In this document: positions 1 through 11,180 of the stretch, in pieces
How positions within the stretch are numbered: position 1 is the stretch's first letter
Layout of the letters: every line of letters starts with the position of its first letter
Assembly: GCA_903813345.2 (NCBI GenBank)
Contig: CAIIXF020000001.1
Coordinates: forward strand, 40,271,366 to 40,335,365
DNA: 64,000 nt
Direction of reading: 5' to 3'
Source: Owenia fusiformis
Taxonomy: Eukaryota; Annelida; Polychaeta; Sabellida; Oweniidae
Notes under the pieces: model-generated
Told to the model about the DNA's origin: nothing
Seen by the model: the letters and a program-made list of their open reading frames with translations, nothing else
Database searches by the model: none
Position numbers and translations under genes: made by a program

Positions 1-588
1 TTGCAGGATTATTCAAACATTATATGCTGTGTTTTCAATAACGCCGTCCAAGCATTGAAAAAACGTAATGAAAAAAAGTTGGACCCGGAAATAAAAATGA
101 ACTGCGATTTTTGGAAGCAGTGCAAGCCATATGTATAAAATCAACTTTGGATGAATGATTTGATAAAGATCTTACCTTCAGTCTCTTTATTTCATCAGAA
201 TCCGCTAAATAATTGAAGGAAATTCTATTTCTAAAAGAATTAAAGTTTTCTTTCGAAGTTTCCTTCCCGGAAGTTGATTTCTGATTGAAATAGTACGAGG
301 CATGTGATAGGACAAATAGCATTTTTTTTAAATCATTACGTCCCAGGGATGCAATCTTGGACAAGCCTACTGAAAACACTGATATGCATACAAAACTCCT
401 TTGCAAGAATATTCAAACATCATTTGCATACAAATCTCTTTTGCAGTATTATATAAACATCACATTTGTAAATTTAGATTAAATTGTATGCATAGTGCAC
501 GCCCAAATATAAACAGATATAAACAGATATGTTTGAAAATAGTCATTTCAAATATCTATTAAAAATGCATATGCTTGTATTTTTTCAG
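1..588. other. NSMCE2 intron or upstream flank with a local repeat
   Basis: No NSMCE2 exon is recognisable upstream of 589 on the plus strand, so the 5' exons of that gene should lie outside the window. A motif beginning TTGCAGGATTATTCAAACAT at position 1 recurs in diverged form near 400 and 443, flanking a possible minus-strand exon that is listed separately. Nothing else is seen. Confidence 0.4.
170..373 (-). CDS. Possible internal exon of an unidentified minus-strand gene
   Basis: On the minus strand a polypyrimidine stretch and CAG acceptor (tgttttcag) is followed by about 65 open codons beginning GLSKIASLGRNDLKK and ending DEIKRLK. A good donor, GTAAGATC, comes immediately after. The peptide is polar, helical-looking and matches no family I recognise. 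It is bounded on both sides by copies of a short repeat, and no second exon of the same gene is visible in the window. It could be a real exon of an overlapping gene or a chance open frame with splice-like ends. Confidence 0.22.
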
Positions 589-3500
589 GATATAAACACA
601 AAATGTCCATATACCTTGAAAGAAATGGTTCAACCAGTATCCAACATTCATTGTAAGCATACCTATGACAAGAAAGGAATCGAGGAATACATCAAACATA
701 AAAAGAACAGAGCCAAGTAGGTTACAGTGCCACCTATTGGCCAAATAAAATGCAACCAATGAATAAAATGTTCAAAACTTTCATTTACTTTTTTGGCATT
801 ACTTGATATCCAATACTACTTGAAATAAATCGAGTTGGTTCAATCATTATTAAAAAAAAGTAATTGGTTGCATTTTTTGGCTCACCTTGTAAAGTTTTGT
901 ATTGTTTTTTGGTGCTTGTTTTGAATGTTTCTGCATCAAATAATTCTGATAATAACTCAAAATTTGATGCACTTCATTTTTTATCTGTTTTACATTTTTA
1001 ATGACAAATTTTGTTTTGATACAAAAACTGGAATATTATGGCATCAGGGGAATTACTATATCCTACTTTGAAAGCTAGTTCTTAAAAGTTAACAGTATGT
1101 CACCATAACCTATTATCAATCTGAACAAATACCTCTTTGTTGTGGTGTTCAGGGCTCAGTTCAAGAACTGCTGGTATTTATTATGTCACCACCAAAAAGT
1201 GGTGATTGTGACAGTAGCATAGATGCTAATTACATATTAATAGATGACTGAGTAAAAGCAAGTGAACTCTCAATATTGGCAACCAGTGTTATCCTAGTTG
1301 GAACGAAAAGAAATCACACTAATCTGAATGTAAAAATATGTAATGATATAAAAATAAATTTTCAGAAAACATTTAGTTCCTTGAAATCATTCTTGACGAA
1401 AACCTGAGAAATTAAAAGTGTAGAATCTAATGAAACAAATACTTCTTGGGTTATTGATTCTCTTATCTCTGTATTATTTTAAACACTTACATTAAACTGA
1501 CAGTTTAAAAACTATTTACATAAAAATATTTTCACATATTAGATAGTCCATAATGATAAAGGAAGCATATTTTGTTCTTTGGAATTTAATCCTCCAGCGA
1601 GTTGTTATTTTCTAACTAAAGTATTTCTAGCTAAAGTTTCATCACCAAGTGGCTAATTCATAGATTCAGATTCAGATTCTGAAAAAAATTATGGATTGTC
1701 AATTTAATGGTCATTGTAATTGTACAAAGGAAAGTTTGGTTATGGTTTGGTTTAATATAAGTATCTAATTAATGAAATAAAAGGTATACTTTTTTTATCT
1801 ATTTTGAGGAGTATTTATTTTAATTTTTATGTCACTACCATAAAGTGGTGACATATTGTTATGGTCTCTGTGATCGGCGGGTGGCGTCTGTAACAAATTC
1901 TTACAACTTCCAATAACATATCAAATACTGTTTATACTGACTTCAGTTTTTTTTCAAAATCATTTACAAGTTTTCAAAAATTCAAATCTGACTTTTATTT
2001 AAGATTTGACCTTCAGTGATATTTTCAAGGTCAAAAAAGGTATTTTTCAACAGATATGACTCTAGATTTAAGATTTGACCTTCTTTTTCAAGATTAAAAA
2101 AGGTCCAAAAGGTATTTTTTCAACTTGCTTCAAATTGACTTTAGATTTGAGATTTGACCTTCATTGACCCTCTCAATGTCATAAAAAGGTCAAAAAGGTC
2201 TGTTTTCAACTTCAAATTGACCAAATTTTTTTTCAATCAAATTGACCAATTTTTTTTTCAAAATCATCTACAAGTTATCAGAAGTTTAAATCTGAAAAAG
2301 GTCTTTTTTCAACTTGCTTCAAATTGACAATTTTTTTTCAAAATCATCTACAAGTTATCAGAAGTTCAAATCTGACTTTATAATTGAAATTTGACCTTCA
2401 TTGACCTTCTCAAGTTCAAAAAGGTCTTTTTTCAACTTGCTTGAAATTGATCAATTTTTTCAAAATCATCTAGAAGTTTTCAAAAGTTCAAATCTGACTA
2501 TAGATTTGACCTCCAATGATATTCTCAAGTTCCAAAAAAGTTTTCAGATATATTTTACTTTAAATGACCTTCTCAAGGTAAAAAATCTAACTTTAGCTCA
2601 AATCTAACTTTAGCTATCCTTTTTTCAAAATCGTCTACAAGTTCTCAGAAATTCAAATCTGACTTTAGACTTGACCTTTGGTGACCTTCTCCAGGTCAAA
2701 AAAAGGTCAAAAATGTTTTTTTTTGAACTTGCTTCAGATTGATTTTTATCCCATCGAACAAAGTTCGGAGGGATATAGGGAACGCCTCCGTCCGTCCGTC
2801 CGTCCGTCCGTCCAGGCAATAACTCAAATACCGTTGGCCCGATTTTGTTCATATTTCGTACACATATACCCTTTGGGGGTAGAAGTTCTGCCCGAAAGCC
2901 GATTTTCAAAATGGCCACTCATTTCAAAATGGTGGCCATTTTAGTGACGATTTTACAGTAATTTAGGTGCAATATGTAAAACTGTAATAGCAATATGTTT
3001 TAAATGTAAAAAAAATTATAAAGGACATTAATAATGCTACAAATGTAGATATTAAAAAGCACATGGCAGCCATCTTGAAAAATGGCGGCCTTTACTCGTC
3101 ATTTTACGATTTTTGCTGTAACTCTAAAAATAGTGGAGCGATTTTATTCATATTTGGTGTGTGAATACTATAAGCATTGCACACTGTCTAAAGACACTTT
3201 TGGTAGAAAGCGGCCATTTTGAAAAATGGCCGCCATTTTAACCTATTTTACTATAACTCGAAAAGTAGTGGAGCGATTTTGTTCATATTTGGTATGTGAA
3301 TACTATAAGCATGGCACACTGTCCTATGACACTTTTGGTAGAAGGCGGCCATTTTGAAAACAATTTTGAAAAATGGCCGCCATTTAAATGTATTTTACTA
3401 TAACTCGAAAAGTAGTGGAGTGATTTTGTTCATATTTGGTATGTGAATACTATAAGCATGGCACACTGTCCTATGACACTTTTGGTAGAAGGCGGCCATT

Positions 3501-4734
3501 TTGAAAACAATTTTGAAAAATGGCCGCCATTTTAACGTATTTTACTAATACTCGAAAAGTAGTGGAGCGATTTTGTTCATATTTGGTATGTGAACACTAT
3601 CGAACACCGTCTATTTCTAATGACGCTTTTGGTAGAAGGTGGCCATTTTGAAAAATGGCCGCCATTTTAACGTATTTTACTATAACTCGAAAAGTAGTGG
3701 AGCGATTTTGTTCATATTTGATATGTGAATACTTTAAGCATGGCACATTGTCTAATAAAACTTTGGGGAGTAGTCAGCCATTTTGAAAAATGGCCACCAT
3801 CTTTACGTGTGTTATTTTACAAGTATGTGTGCGATTTTTCAAAAAATTTTAGAGGTGGCTACTTAAAAGCATATTATTTCTTCTGATGACAACTTGGCTA
3901 GTGAGCAACCATTTTGAAAATGGTGGCCTTTCTGGTGTGTTGTTTTATGATATTTGCGCTTCGTTTGTAAAAATGCCAGCCATTTCTGTTCGATGGGATT
4001 CGCTACGCTTTGGCGTTGCCGTTGTTCTGGTTTTTTTTTAAATCATCTACAAAGTTTTCAGAAAATCAAATCTGACTTTAGATTTGACCTTCAATGACAA
4101 TCTCAAGGTAAAAAAGGTAAAAAAGTTATTTTTTGAACTTGCTTAAAATTGACCAAATTTCTTTTTAAAAATCATCTACAATTTCTCAGAAGTTTAAATC
4201 GGACTTTAGATTTCAGATTTGACTTTCATATTGTACAATTGAGATGTAAGTTTACATATGATCAATCAATTAAATCAATTTTGAATATTTAATGACATTA
4301 ATCAAGATTATTTCTCTTTGCATATTGTCTATTCAGAGAAAAGTTTGAATTCATTTTATTATATGAAAATGGCAGTGTTCAAACAAAACCCAATGAAACA
4401 CTCATACTCATAATTGAAAATTAGAAAACATATATTCGATTTAAGCCTCATGAAGACTGATAAGTGTAAAAAGCCAATGATACAAAATTGAACAACCCAC
4501 TTTTTCATGTTAAACAGTTCAAAAACATTCAGTGAATTCCAATGGTATGTCATATGTGGCTACCTATACATAACCTGATAAATTAATTGAAATACCATGT
4601 CTGTGATTTCCAGATGCCCTGTGGCTGGTTGCGCAAATCCCAACCCTGTGAGAATAAGTGACCTTGCAGATAACACTGCATTAAGGAGATATATTGATCG
4701 TAAAAACAGGAAGGCGGGGGCAAAACACACATAG
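589..4734 (+). CDS. NSMCE2: NSMCE2/MMS21 SUMO E3 ligase, last two exons (partial)
   Basis: Two exons, 589-716 and 4614-4734 (TAG stop at 4732-4734), encode the C-terminal SP-RING of the SMC5/6-complex SUMO ligase. The first follows tttttcag and opens KCPYTLKEMVQPVSNIHC. It holds the CKH zinc-ligand pair and ends in the split codon AA|gtaggt. The second follows ttccag and gives CPVAGCANPNPVRISDLADN, with the CX4C ligand pair and the helical end ALRRYIDRKNRK. The order CP..., CxH, CX4C and the ISDL-LRR block are those of NSMCE2. The family acts in the nucleus with SMC5/6 in DNA repair. The N-terminal part that docks on SMC5 is upstream of the window. The joined phase (2 then 1) is exact. About 80 of an expected 230-250 residues are present. 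Confidence 0.9.
1944..2745. repeat. Satellite array, AAAATCATCTACAAG / TTTGACCTTC type, left part
   Basis: Imperfect tandem units of roughly 100-130 bp repeat the same order of blocks: a T-rich run, CAAAATCATCTACAAGTT, TTCAAATCTGACTTTAGA, TTTGACCTTCA, then CTCAAGGTCAAAAAGG and CAACTTGCTTCAAATTGA. Six or more diverged units can be followed by eye. The many AAGGTCA hexamers are part of the repeat and are not argued to be nuclear-receptor sites. Confidence 0.75.
2748..3999. mobile_element. Foldback-type element with 13-bp inverted ends and internal hairpin repeats
   Basis: Ends are inverted copies of ATCCCATCGAACA (2748-2760 and 3987-3999). The left end continues into a (CGTC)n run at 2787-2813. 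The interior is about five tandem units of 135-148 bp. Each contains AGTAGTGGAGCGATTTTGTT and a self-complementary GGCGGCCATTTTGAAAAATGGCCGCC-like core split over two half-sites. It has no coding capacity. The same satellite continues on both sides (left to 2745, right from 4026), so the element most likely inserted into the array. Diverged pieces of the left end recur near 11006 and 12018. Confidence 0.7.
4026..4235. repeat. Satellite array, right part
   Basis: Units of the same AAATCATCTACAA / TCTGACTTTAGATTTGACCTTC satellite resume after the foldback element and end about 380 bp before the last NSMCE2 exon. Confidence 0.7.
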
Positions 4735-4912
4735 TTGTTCTCTCCTACTCATACCATCATCGTATAGTGACCTTTATACTGTGAACATTTCCAAGGATTG
4801 TTGTATGTTGTGAAAAGGCAGGTGATGATGAGGGTGTGTACATGTACATTGTACAGTTATAACAAAAGGATGTTCCATATCAAAGAAACTGAATGCTATG
4901 GAGTTTCAGGAA

Positions 4913-5320
4913 CAGCATATATGGTTGTTTAGGGAACAAGGGAACAGCATATAGAAGTTTAGGGAACAGCATTTATGAGAGTTTGGAGAACAGCATATAT
5001 CTGAATGTAGGGCACAGCAATATGTATGAGTTTAGGGAACAGCATATATGTGAGTTAAGGTAACAGAATACATGTGAGTTAAGGGAACATTATATATGTA
5101 AATGTAGGAAACAACATTCATATGAGTTTAGGGAACAGCATAGTGTAGAGTATACATGTGAGTATAGGGAACAACACATTTGTATAACTATAGGGAACAG
5201 CATATATGTGAGTTTAGGTAACAGCATACATGTGAGTGTAGGACCATTCATATATGTGAGTCTAGGTAACAGCAAAAATGTGACTTGAGGGAGCAGCATT
5301 TTTGTGAATGTAGAGAAATC
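4913..5320. repeat. Tandem repeat, about 25-30 bp unit (GGGAACAGCATATATGTGAG)
   Basis: Around fourteen imperfect copies of TTTAGGGAACAGCATATATG with TGAG spacers lie about 180 bp downstream of the NSMCE2 stop codon. They are probably in its 3' flank or 3' UTR. An open frame on the minus strand across the array is a by-product of the repeat. Confidence 0.75.
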
Positions 5321-5488
5321 TGGACAATGAGAGCAGCATATTTAAATTGGTGGATAGCTGCTGTTGTATCTTAGAAATGCTAATCTATTTGTTAAGTTAG
5401 TTTAAGTCAAAGAGCTGCAGTTCATTCATGTAAATGTCTTTTGTCTGAGTGATACATAGTGTGTCATATAAGAAAAAGAAAGAACCGT

Positions 5489-6052
5489 GAGTTGTTTGTA
5501 GAATGAATCGGGGGAGTTTTTTCATGCATTCCGCTTGTGTTTTTCATCTAAAAAAATTCAATACAATTTAAAACTTTTTTTTTTACTATAAGATTGCACC
5601 ATATAATCCAAAAAAATATTTCTCATTAATGGTAAATGGTACCCATTCCTTAATCCCTAGAATTTTCTCTGAAGAATTTCCCATAGTAAACCAATTGTAT
5701 AGTTCCAAGCAGATTTTGAGGAAAGTTAATCATTAATACACAACTTATTGGGTTGTTTTGGTTTATATCACAACACAATTTAAGAAATTATTGGCATTCA
5801 CGGAACATATTTAAAACAGCATTTATATTATTCAAAAGCATTCGTAATCAATGATTCCCAGCTCTCTGAAGTTTCAAAAATAAAAAATACCTGGGTGTTA
5901 ATCCATAGATAATCCTTGAAAATGAGTAATATTGTTTGGGATTATATGGTGCAATCTTATAGTGTACAGTGTATAGTGTTTTGATGTTTTTTAGATCAAA
6001 AACACAAGCGAAATGCATGAAAAACTCCCCCAATTCATTCTACAAACAACTC
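5489..6052. mobile_element. Inverted-repeat (foldback) MITE, about 560 bp
   Basis: GAGTTGTTTGTAGAATGAAT at 5489 is mirrored by ATTCATTCTACAAACAACTC ending at 6052. The similarity continues inward through GCATT-CGCTTGTGTTTTT and AAGATTGCACCATATAATCC. Arms are about 250 bp with diverged centres. No coding region is seen. Confidence 0.65.
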
Positions 6053-6496
6053 GTGGCCTTTTGAGATACTAGGGGAATATAAGCTTTTTGCGATTCAGTT
6101 TGTATAAACATGATTGGCAGCAATAAATCAGACTATATTTGTTTTAGCAAAAGGCATTGTTTGTTCTGATTTTATGGGAAAGGTAACTGGAATAAAGAGC
6201 TTTACAGGATCAATTCCAAATTATTAAAGATGCATTACGCCATAGGTTTCTCCCCCAGACATACTCACATACTATGGATATATCTTGAGAATAACTTTTG
6301 GGTATATTATTGACAAATATCGGAAATAATCAACAAAACAACCAAACTCCAGAATTAAACACAATGGATTCCTCGGCTAGCGAGGGGAATCCCCATTGAG
6401 TCACACAAGCGCGCACAGGCGCCTTGAACCAGGCAGCCAATCAGGTTTATGATAAACAAATTCAACGACCAATCAGATAACAGGAGGACCTTCCCG

Positions 6497-7117
6497 GTAC
6501 AAGGAGGATTGGCTCCCAGAATCGAAGTCGATATTTTCCAACAATGAAAACGCCGAAATGTCGTTATTTTCTGAAATTATAACCGATTATAAATTCAAAA
6601 TAAACAGTTCAAAATATTCGAACCAATATCTCGATCATTTCTTGTGAGTTTTGGAATTTTTCGTTGGGAAATAAGACCAAAATTCACGATTCAAACAAGG
6701 AGGATTGGCTCCCAGAGTGCACCACCGATATTCTGTCCCATATATGGGTATGTCGTAATACAAAATTCGAATTCAAACAGCCGCCATTTTGTTCACTTCA
6801 ACATTTAAATCGTGAATTTTGGTCTTATTTCCAAACGAAAAATTCCAAAACTCACAAGAAATGATCGAGATATTGGTTCGAATCTTTTGAACTGTTTATT
6901 TTGAATTTATAGTCGGTTTTAATTTCAGAAAATAACGACATTTCGACGTTTTCATTGTTGGAAAATATCGAGTTTCGATCCTGGGAGCCAATCCTCCTTG
7001 CGATTCAAATGTTGAAGTGAACAAAATGGCGGTCGTTGGAATTCAAATTTTGTAGCACGACATACCCATATATGGGGCAGAATATCGATGTTGCACTCTG
7101 GGAGCCAATCCTCCTTG
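6497..7117. mobile_element. Two interlocked inverted repeats (order A-B-A'-B')
   Basis: Block A (6497-6690) is inverted at A' (6806-7001), and block B (6692-6805) is inverted at B' (7002-7117). Both A and B begin ACAAGGAGGATTGGCTCCCA, and both A' and B' end with its complement. The family therefore has TIR AAGGAGGATTGGCTCCCAG, and one copy is probably nested or rearranged in another. Single-strand folding could pair A with A' or B with B', but not both without a knot. No protein is encoded. Confidence 0.7.
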
Positions 7118-8382
7118 TTCCCGGTATATTCAAACTTCAGATTGAATTAATTTCTTCGAAAATAATTAGATCGGCCAGCACAATCGCAAAATTAATACTG
7201 AAAGAGGGGGATATGGGACTTCTTCTTTGGAAAGTAGATGGATATATATGTGGTGAAACTCAATATGCAAAAAAGTCCAGAGGGGTCTTGATTGTGCTTT
7301 CCTATGGCATAGATCCTCTTTAAGGAATACAAGGAATCTGGTTGATCCAGATCAGGTGGCATTCTTTCACGATAAAACCCCTTGAAAGAAATGTCACAAC
7401 AATTTGTCGAAGTCATGTTGTTAAAATTATTAAAACAGTAAAACTATTGGTAGATGAGGAAACAATATAAAATGTTCACGGTCTATTAAATAAAACTACA
7501 CCAACATGCTCTTCCGAAAATACTCCGCGTCTCCACATCTTGTGATCTGAACTTGATATTACTATGAACTGCAGACGGGATAAAGACAAAATGGACGAAT
7601 TGTTTATATTTGAACAATCTTGCATAAAAATGGGTCTCTCAAAAACAATATCCTCACAACGTTCTTTCAAAGTATTGCTGAACGATCCAAACTACATCGA
7701 ATATGCCCCAACCTAAAAATGATATTGGAAAATAACTTCATGTATCACAACCTCCTGTTAGTTTCTGAATAGTTTGAAAACAAAAAGATTTGATGAGTGT
7801 CAAAATCGGATGATAAGATCATTTACATTTTACAATGTCTATCCAATCCCCTGGCTGGTCAACCATGCATCTTGATCCATCAAGTCATTTCATGACTGTA
7901 GGAGTACATATTTGTTAATGAAAGGGTCTGAATAAGACACTGCGTTTAAAATATTTCTTTATTGCTCAGTAGTTTTGTCATACTTAATAATTTATTTATT
8001 TCTACGTATAGTAAGGGATGGTGTCCGTTTATTGACAGTCGTAGAAAAATTAAGTGAATTCCGTTATCGTTTGACTCTCCACTCATCTAACAAAATTAAA
8101 GAACATATTTTCAATGAAACTTGCAATGGTCTAGCTGACAAAGCATCAATTTCATTTGTTATTACCTTGACAACCATCGACAAACATTCAATCTTGCGGT
8201 GATCGGTTATACACTTGTAAAATCGAATGCAGTTACGTGAAATAGCGTGTTCTGATTGGCTGGTAAACAATTTGGAATTCATATTTTTCTTGGTTTAGCT
8301 GACTCTAGTTAGTTTCATACTGCTGTCGACCAATAATTTAGTATACAATGTTTTTCCAATTTTGAATTATTTATTAGAAGAC
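7118..8382. other. No gene recognised
   Basis: AT-rich DNA downstream of the P450. Open frames here are short, lack splice context and resemble no family. A minus-strand AATAAA at 8370-8375 is the likely poly(A) signal of the P450 gene. Confidence 0.5.
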
Positions 8383-9864
8383 CTACTCAGAAGATATCGC
8401 AGAGATCCGTGCGGGGAAGTCCTTTGGTTTTAATGCAAGTCCAAATCTAGGTGTTATGTCATATGTGTGTCCCTCAATTTGATGAAATTTAATTTTCTGA
8501 ACTAACCGTGTGAAGACTCGGAATACTTCATATCTTCCTAGAATCTCACCGGTGCACTTGCGTTTCCCCATTCCGAATGGTTTTACCATGTTAATTCGTG
8601 AACGAATGATATTTCCATTATCATCGAGAAAACGTCCCGGGTTAAATTCTTCTGGTGTTTCCCAAACATCTGGGTCGTTGTGAAGAGAATGAAGGTTCGC
8701 AAGCACAATTGTGCCTTTTGGAATTTTCTTATCGTGTACGAATGTGTCCGTCGTTGTGGAGTGAGGCAGGGCGAGAGGCACAGATGATGCGTGTCGGAAC
8801 ACCTCGTGTATAACTGCTTCTGTGTAGGGAAAGTCGCGCAAATGTTCACAATCCTTAATATTGCCTCCGTTCTTTCTGGTAATTTCATCGCGGACTTTGT
8901 CCTGAATTTGTGTATATTTAATCATGTATAAGATACACCAAGACAGCGTGTAGGCTACTGCATGACTCCCGGCCCCGAGGAAATCTTGAGTGATGTGAAG
9001 AATATGCCCAGTAGTGAGGCCATCTGTCTCCCTTTCCTCGTCAGATAGCTTTTTGTAAGCTGAAATAATGGCATCTAACGCGCCACATGTCTTTTGTGTT
9101 GCGTCAGGGTTTACTTTATGTTCTTCCATACGACCATATTCAAGTTTGGCACAAACGTTCATCATATAATCACAGTCTTCAGTGTATTTATTAAATTTAT
9201 TTTTTAGCAATTTTTTAGTCCATGGCATGAAATCAATTGGGTTTCCTTCTATTTGAAACTCTGTTAAATCGTGATTGGCCTGTAGCAGACGTTTAACGGG
9301 GGCATCTGTTCCAATGTCACCATAACAAAGTTTGAAAGTGATTTGTGAAATGGATTCGTAGATATGTGACATTGGGTCCACTTCGGACTTACCATTCTTA
9401 ATTAAATCTTGAACAAGTTTGTCCGTTTCTGTAGAAATAGTATCGTCCATTCTGTACTGTTTGTCTGTCATTATCGCCTGAACTGCAGCGATCGCAACTT
9501 TGTGCTGAACTTCCCAAACTTTTGAATATTCCCCAAACGCCATACTCATTCCGTCACTCAGGTATCCTAGTGATTCAAACATTGGCCTACTCGCAAAATC
9601 CTTACCATTTCCAAGTAACGCTTCTTTCATTGCGCGATACCCGTTCACTATGATAACTGGTTTTGTTCCGATAAAGACTTGATACACCTGACCGTACGTT
9701 GCTGCCATCCGCGTGAAAGCAAGATGTGGCCGTGATCCTATCTGAAAGATACTGCCGAAAATCGGTAACTGCAACGGTCCCTGTGTTACCGATCTCGTCA
9801 TTCTGATAAATAATAAAACTACTAGAGATGTCAAAGCAAAAGTTAATAAAACACTGTTTATCAT
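8383..9864 (-). CDS. Cytochrome P450, CYP2-clan type, intronless, atypical I helix
   Basis: A single uninterrupted frame of 493 residues. It has an N-terminal membrane anchor (residues about 5-21), a K-helix EVFR (354-357), FNPGRF (407-412, a PERF-like motif) and the haem-binding loop FGMGKRKCTG (430-439, Cys437 as iron ligand). The stretch IPKGTIVLANLHSLHNDPDVW is typical of clan 2 (CYP1/2/17/21). The family sits on the ER membrane and performs NADPH-dependent monooxygenation of lipophilic substrates; the substrate is unknown here. The I helix reads GAGSHAVAYT (297-306), so the usual acid-threonine pair is replaced by His-Ala, and the C-helix WxxxR arginine is His (WEVQH). An AATAAA lies 8 bases past the TAG. 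No intron is needed, unusual for this clan, so it may be a retrocopy, but the frame is intact. Confidence 0.93.
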   Translation of the reverse strand: MINSVLLTFALTSLVVLLFIRMTRSVTQGPLQLPIFGSIFQIGSRPHLAFTRMAATYGQVYQVFIGTKPVIIVNGYRAMKEALLGNGKDFASRPMFESLGYLSDGMSMAFGEYSKVWEVQHKVAIAAVQAIMTDKQYRMDDTISTETDKLVQDLIKNGKSEVDPMSHIYESISQITFKLCYGDIGTDAPVKRLLQANHDLTEFQIEGNPIDFMPWTKKLLKNKFNKYTEDCDYMMNVCAKLEYGRMEEHKVNPDATQKTCGALDAIISAYKKLSDEERETDGLTTGHILHITQDFLGAGSHAVAYTLSWCILYMIKYTQIQDKVRDEITRKNGGNIKDCEHLRDFPYTEAVIHEVFRHASSVPLALPHSTTTDTFVHDKKIPKGTIVLANLHSLHNDPDVWETPEEFNPGRFLDDNGNIIRSRINMVKPFGMGKRKCTGEILGRYEVFRVFTRLVQKIKFHQIEGHTYDITPRFGLALKPKDFPARISAISSE

Positions 9865-10390
9865 TTCGCTCTTTTAAAAGTTATTTACTATAGCTGACTT
9901 CTTCTATTTCTTTTTTATGTTTTATATGATAGTTTAAGGTAAATTAAAAACTAGAAATCTTTTTTACATTTTCTTAGAAAATACATTTTTGTATATGTTG
10001 CTCAGTTTTATACCAATTGTAAACATTTTGCGGTTATGAAGTTACTTAACATGAAGTTACTTAACTTTCACGTGATCTCATTAAAAGCATGACGTTTAAA
10101 TTATGAATGAAAGTTTCTTAACCTTTTTTATTCAGCCGTTTGTATACAAACATATTGATTTGTGATGAAAGGAAGACCTTTAAAAACGAGAGGAGGAAGG
10201 AGACAGAACGAGACAGCAGTATTGTCCACCCACGCAGATTATAAAACATCATTTAAAACTCTCATTGCGTCCTACGCCAAATGTCAATTATTCCTTGAAA
10301 TTTAACATGCGGCACTTACCTTTTGTGTTAAACGTTGTTTTAATCGAGACAACGAGATGATTAGAAAGAACAGTTACCTTATCAATTGAC
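9865..10390. other. 5' flank of the P450 gene
   Basis: AT-rich flank that should hold the P450 promoter. No clear TATA-start pair can be assigned. A CACGTG box occurs near 10069 but has no supporting context. Confidence 0.3.
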
Positions 10391-10461
10391 TTGCGTCGAG
10401 TGGTATGGCTAACACCCCATGGGGCTGGAAGTGGTCTCCCCCCAACTGAGCTACCTGCGTC
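10391..10461 (-). repeat. tRNA-like fragment (A-box only), probable SINE relic
   Basis: Read on the minus strand, GGTAGCTCAGTTGGGGGGAG is a good match to a tRNA D-arm / pol III A-box. No B-box (GGTTCGANNCC) follows at the right distance and no cloverleaf closes. It is most simply a tRNA-derived SINE fragment. Confidence 0.3.
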
Positions 10462-11003
10462 TCTTTGTTGCCCCCGCCTCGGAAAGCTTGTTCAACATTC
10501 AGGGTTGCCTAGTAGTGCCTGGTAAGTAATGTAAAAACAACACGAATAACTTACAGGATAAATGCATCAGCATATGACGATTGTAAGTCCCTTTGTTCTG
10601 GAATTGACCACGCACTTTTGTTGGTAATTATTTGATAAATTGCCTTCTTTCAATGAAACACTGGCCATGATGATACGTTATAAATGTGCTCAGTGGAATC
10701 AACAGGGCGTTAATTTATTAGACTTTTTGAAGGCCAAAAATTCGCGAAAAGTATAGAGAAAAATACTAGAGTTGCACTGATGGGGCACGTTTTATATCGT
10801 TTTTTATTGAAATATTTTAGAATCCGATGTACAGCTTAATAAAATACTTATAATATATAGGCTGGTATAAACGCCCGTTCAGAACTCATCAGAGTCACTA
10901 TTAAAAGAGATTCACTTACCAATTTCAAAAGAATGCAACAGCCGTACCCATTAGCCGACATTTTCTTTCAAAATGACTCGTTCAAGTGTCAAATTCGATA
11001 TTT

Positions 11004-11180
11004 CTATCCCATCGAACCAAGTTCGGGGGGAAATTTAGAGAACGGCTCCGTCCGTACGACTGTCCGAGCATTAACTCAAATATCGTTGACTCCATATCGT
11101 TTATATTGTATATACCCCATGTGTAAGTACAAGTTCTGCTCGAAAGCCTATTTCTAATTATCTTTAAAAAAGATGGCGGA
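11004..11180. mobile_element. Diverged end of the ATCCCATCGAAC foldback family
   Basis: CTATCCCATCGAACCAAGTT followed by GGCTCCGTCCGTACGACTGTC and GTACAAGTTCTGCTCGAAAG follows the same order as the left end of the element at 2748. No matching right end is found, so it is a fragment. Confidence 0.55.

Larger units (their letters stand above)
717..4613 (+). other. NSMCE2 last intron (3.9 kb), repeat-filled
   Basis: The intron runs from the donor gtaggt at 717 to the acceptor at 4611-4613. From 717 to about 1900 it is AT-rich with no coding signal. It holds two related short palindromic tracts (near 1180 and 1827) built on TGTCACNACCANAAAGTGGTGA. From about 1944 it becomes a satellite array with an inserted foldback element, both listed separately. 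Confidence 0.7.

Noticed and set aside
2083-2740. AAGGTCA clusters as nuclear-receptor response elements
   Set aside because: They are part of the satellite unit and occur at repeat spacing, not in half-site pairs chosen by function.
2625-2944. Overlapping frames on both strands across the (CGTC)n run
   Set aside because: Products of the foldback element's end and the simple repeat, with RTDGRTDG-type translation.
7036-7323. 95-residue plus-strand frame
   Set aside because: Its first part is the B' arm of the inverted repeat, and the rest matches nothing recognisable and has no splice signals.
8583-8888. Minus-strand 101-residue frame inside the P450
   Set aside because: A shadow in another frame of the intact P450 gene, without motifs of its own.
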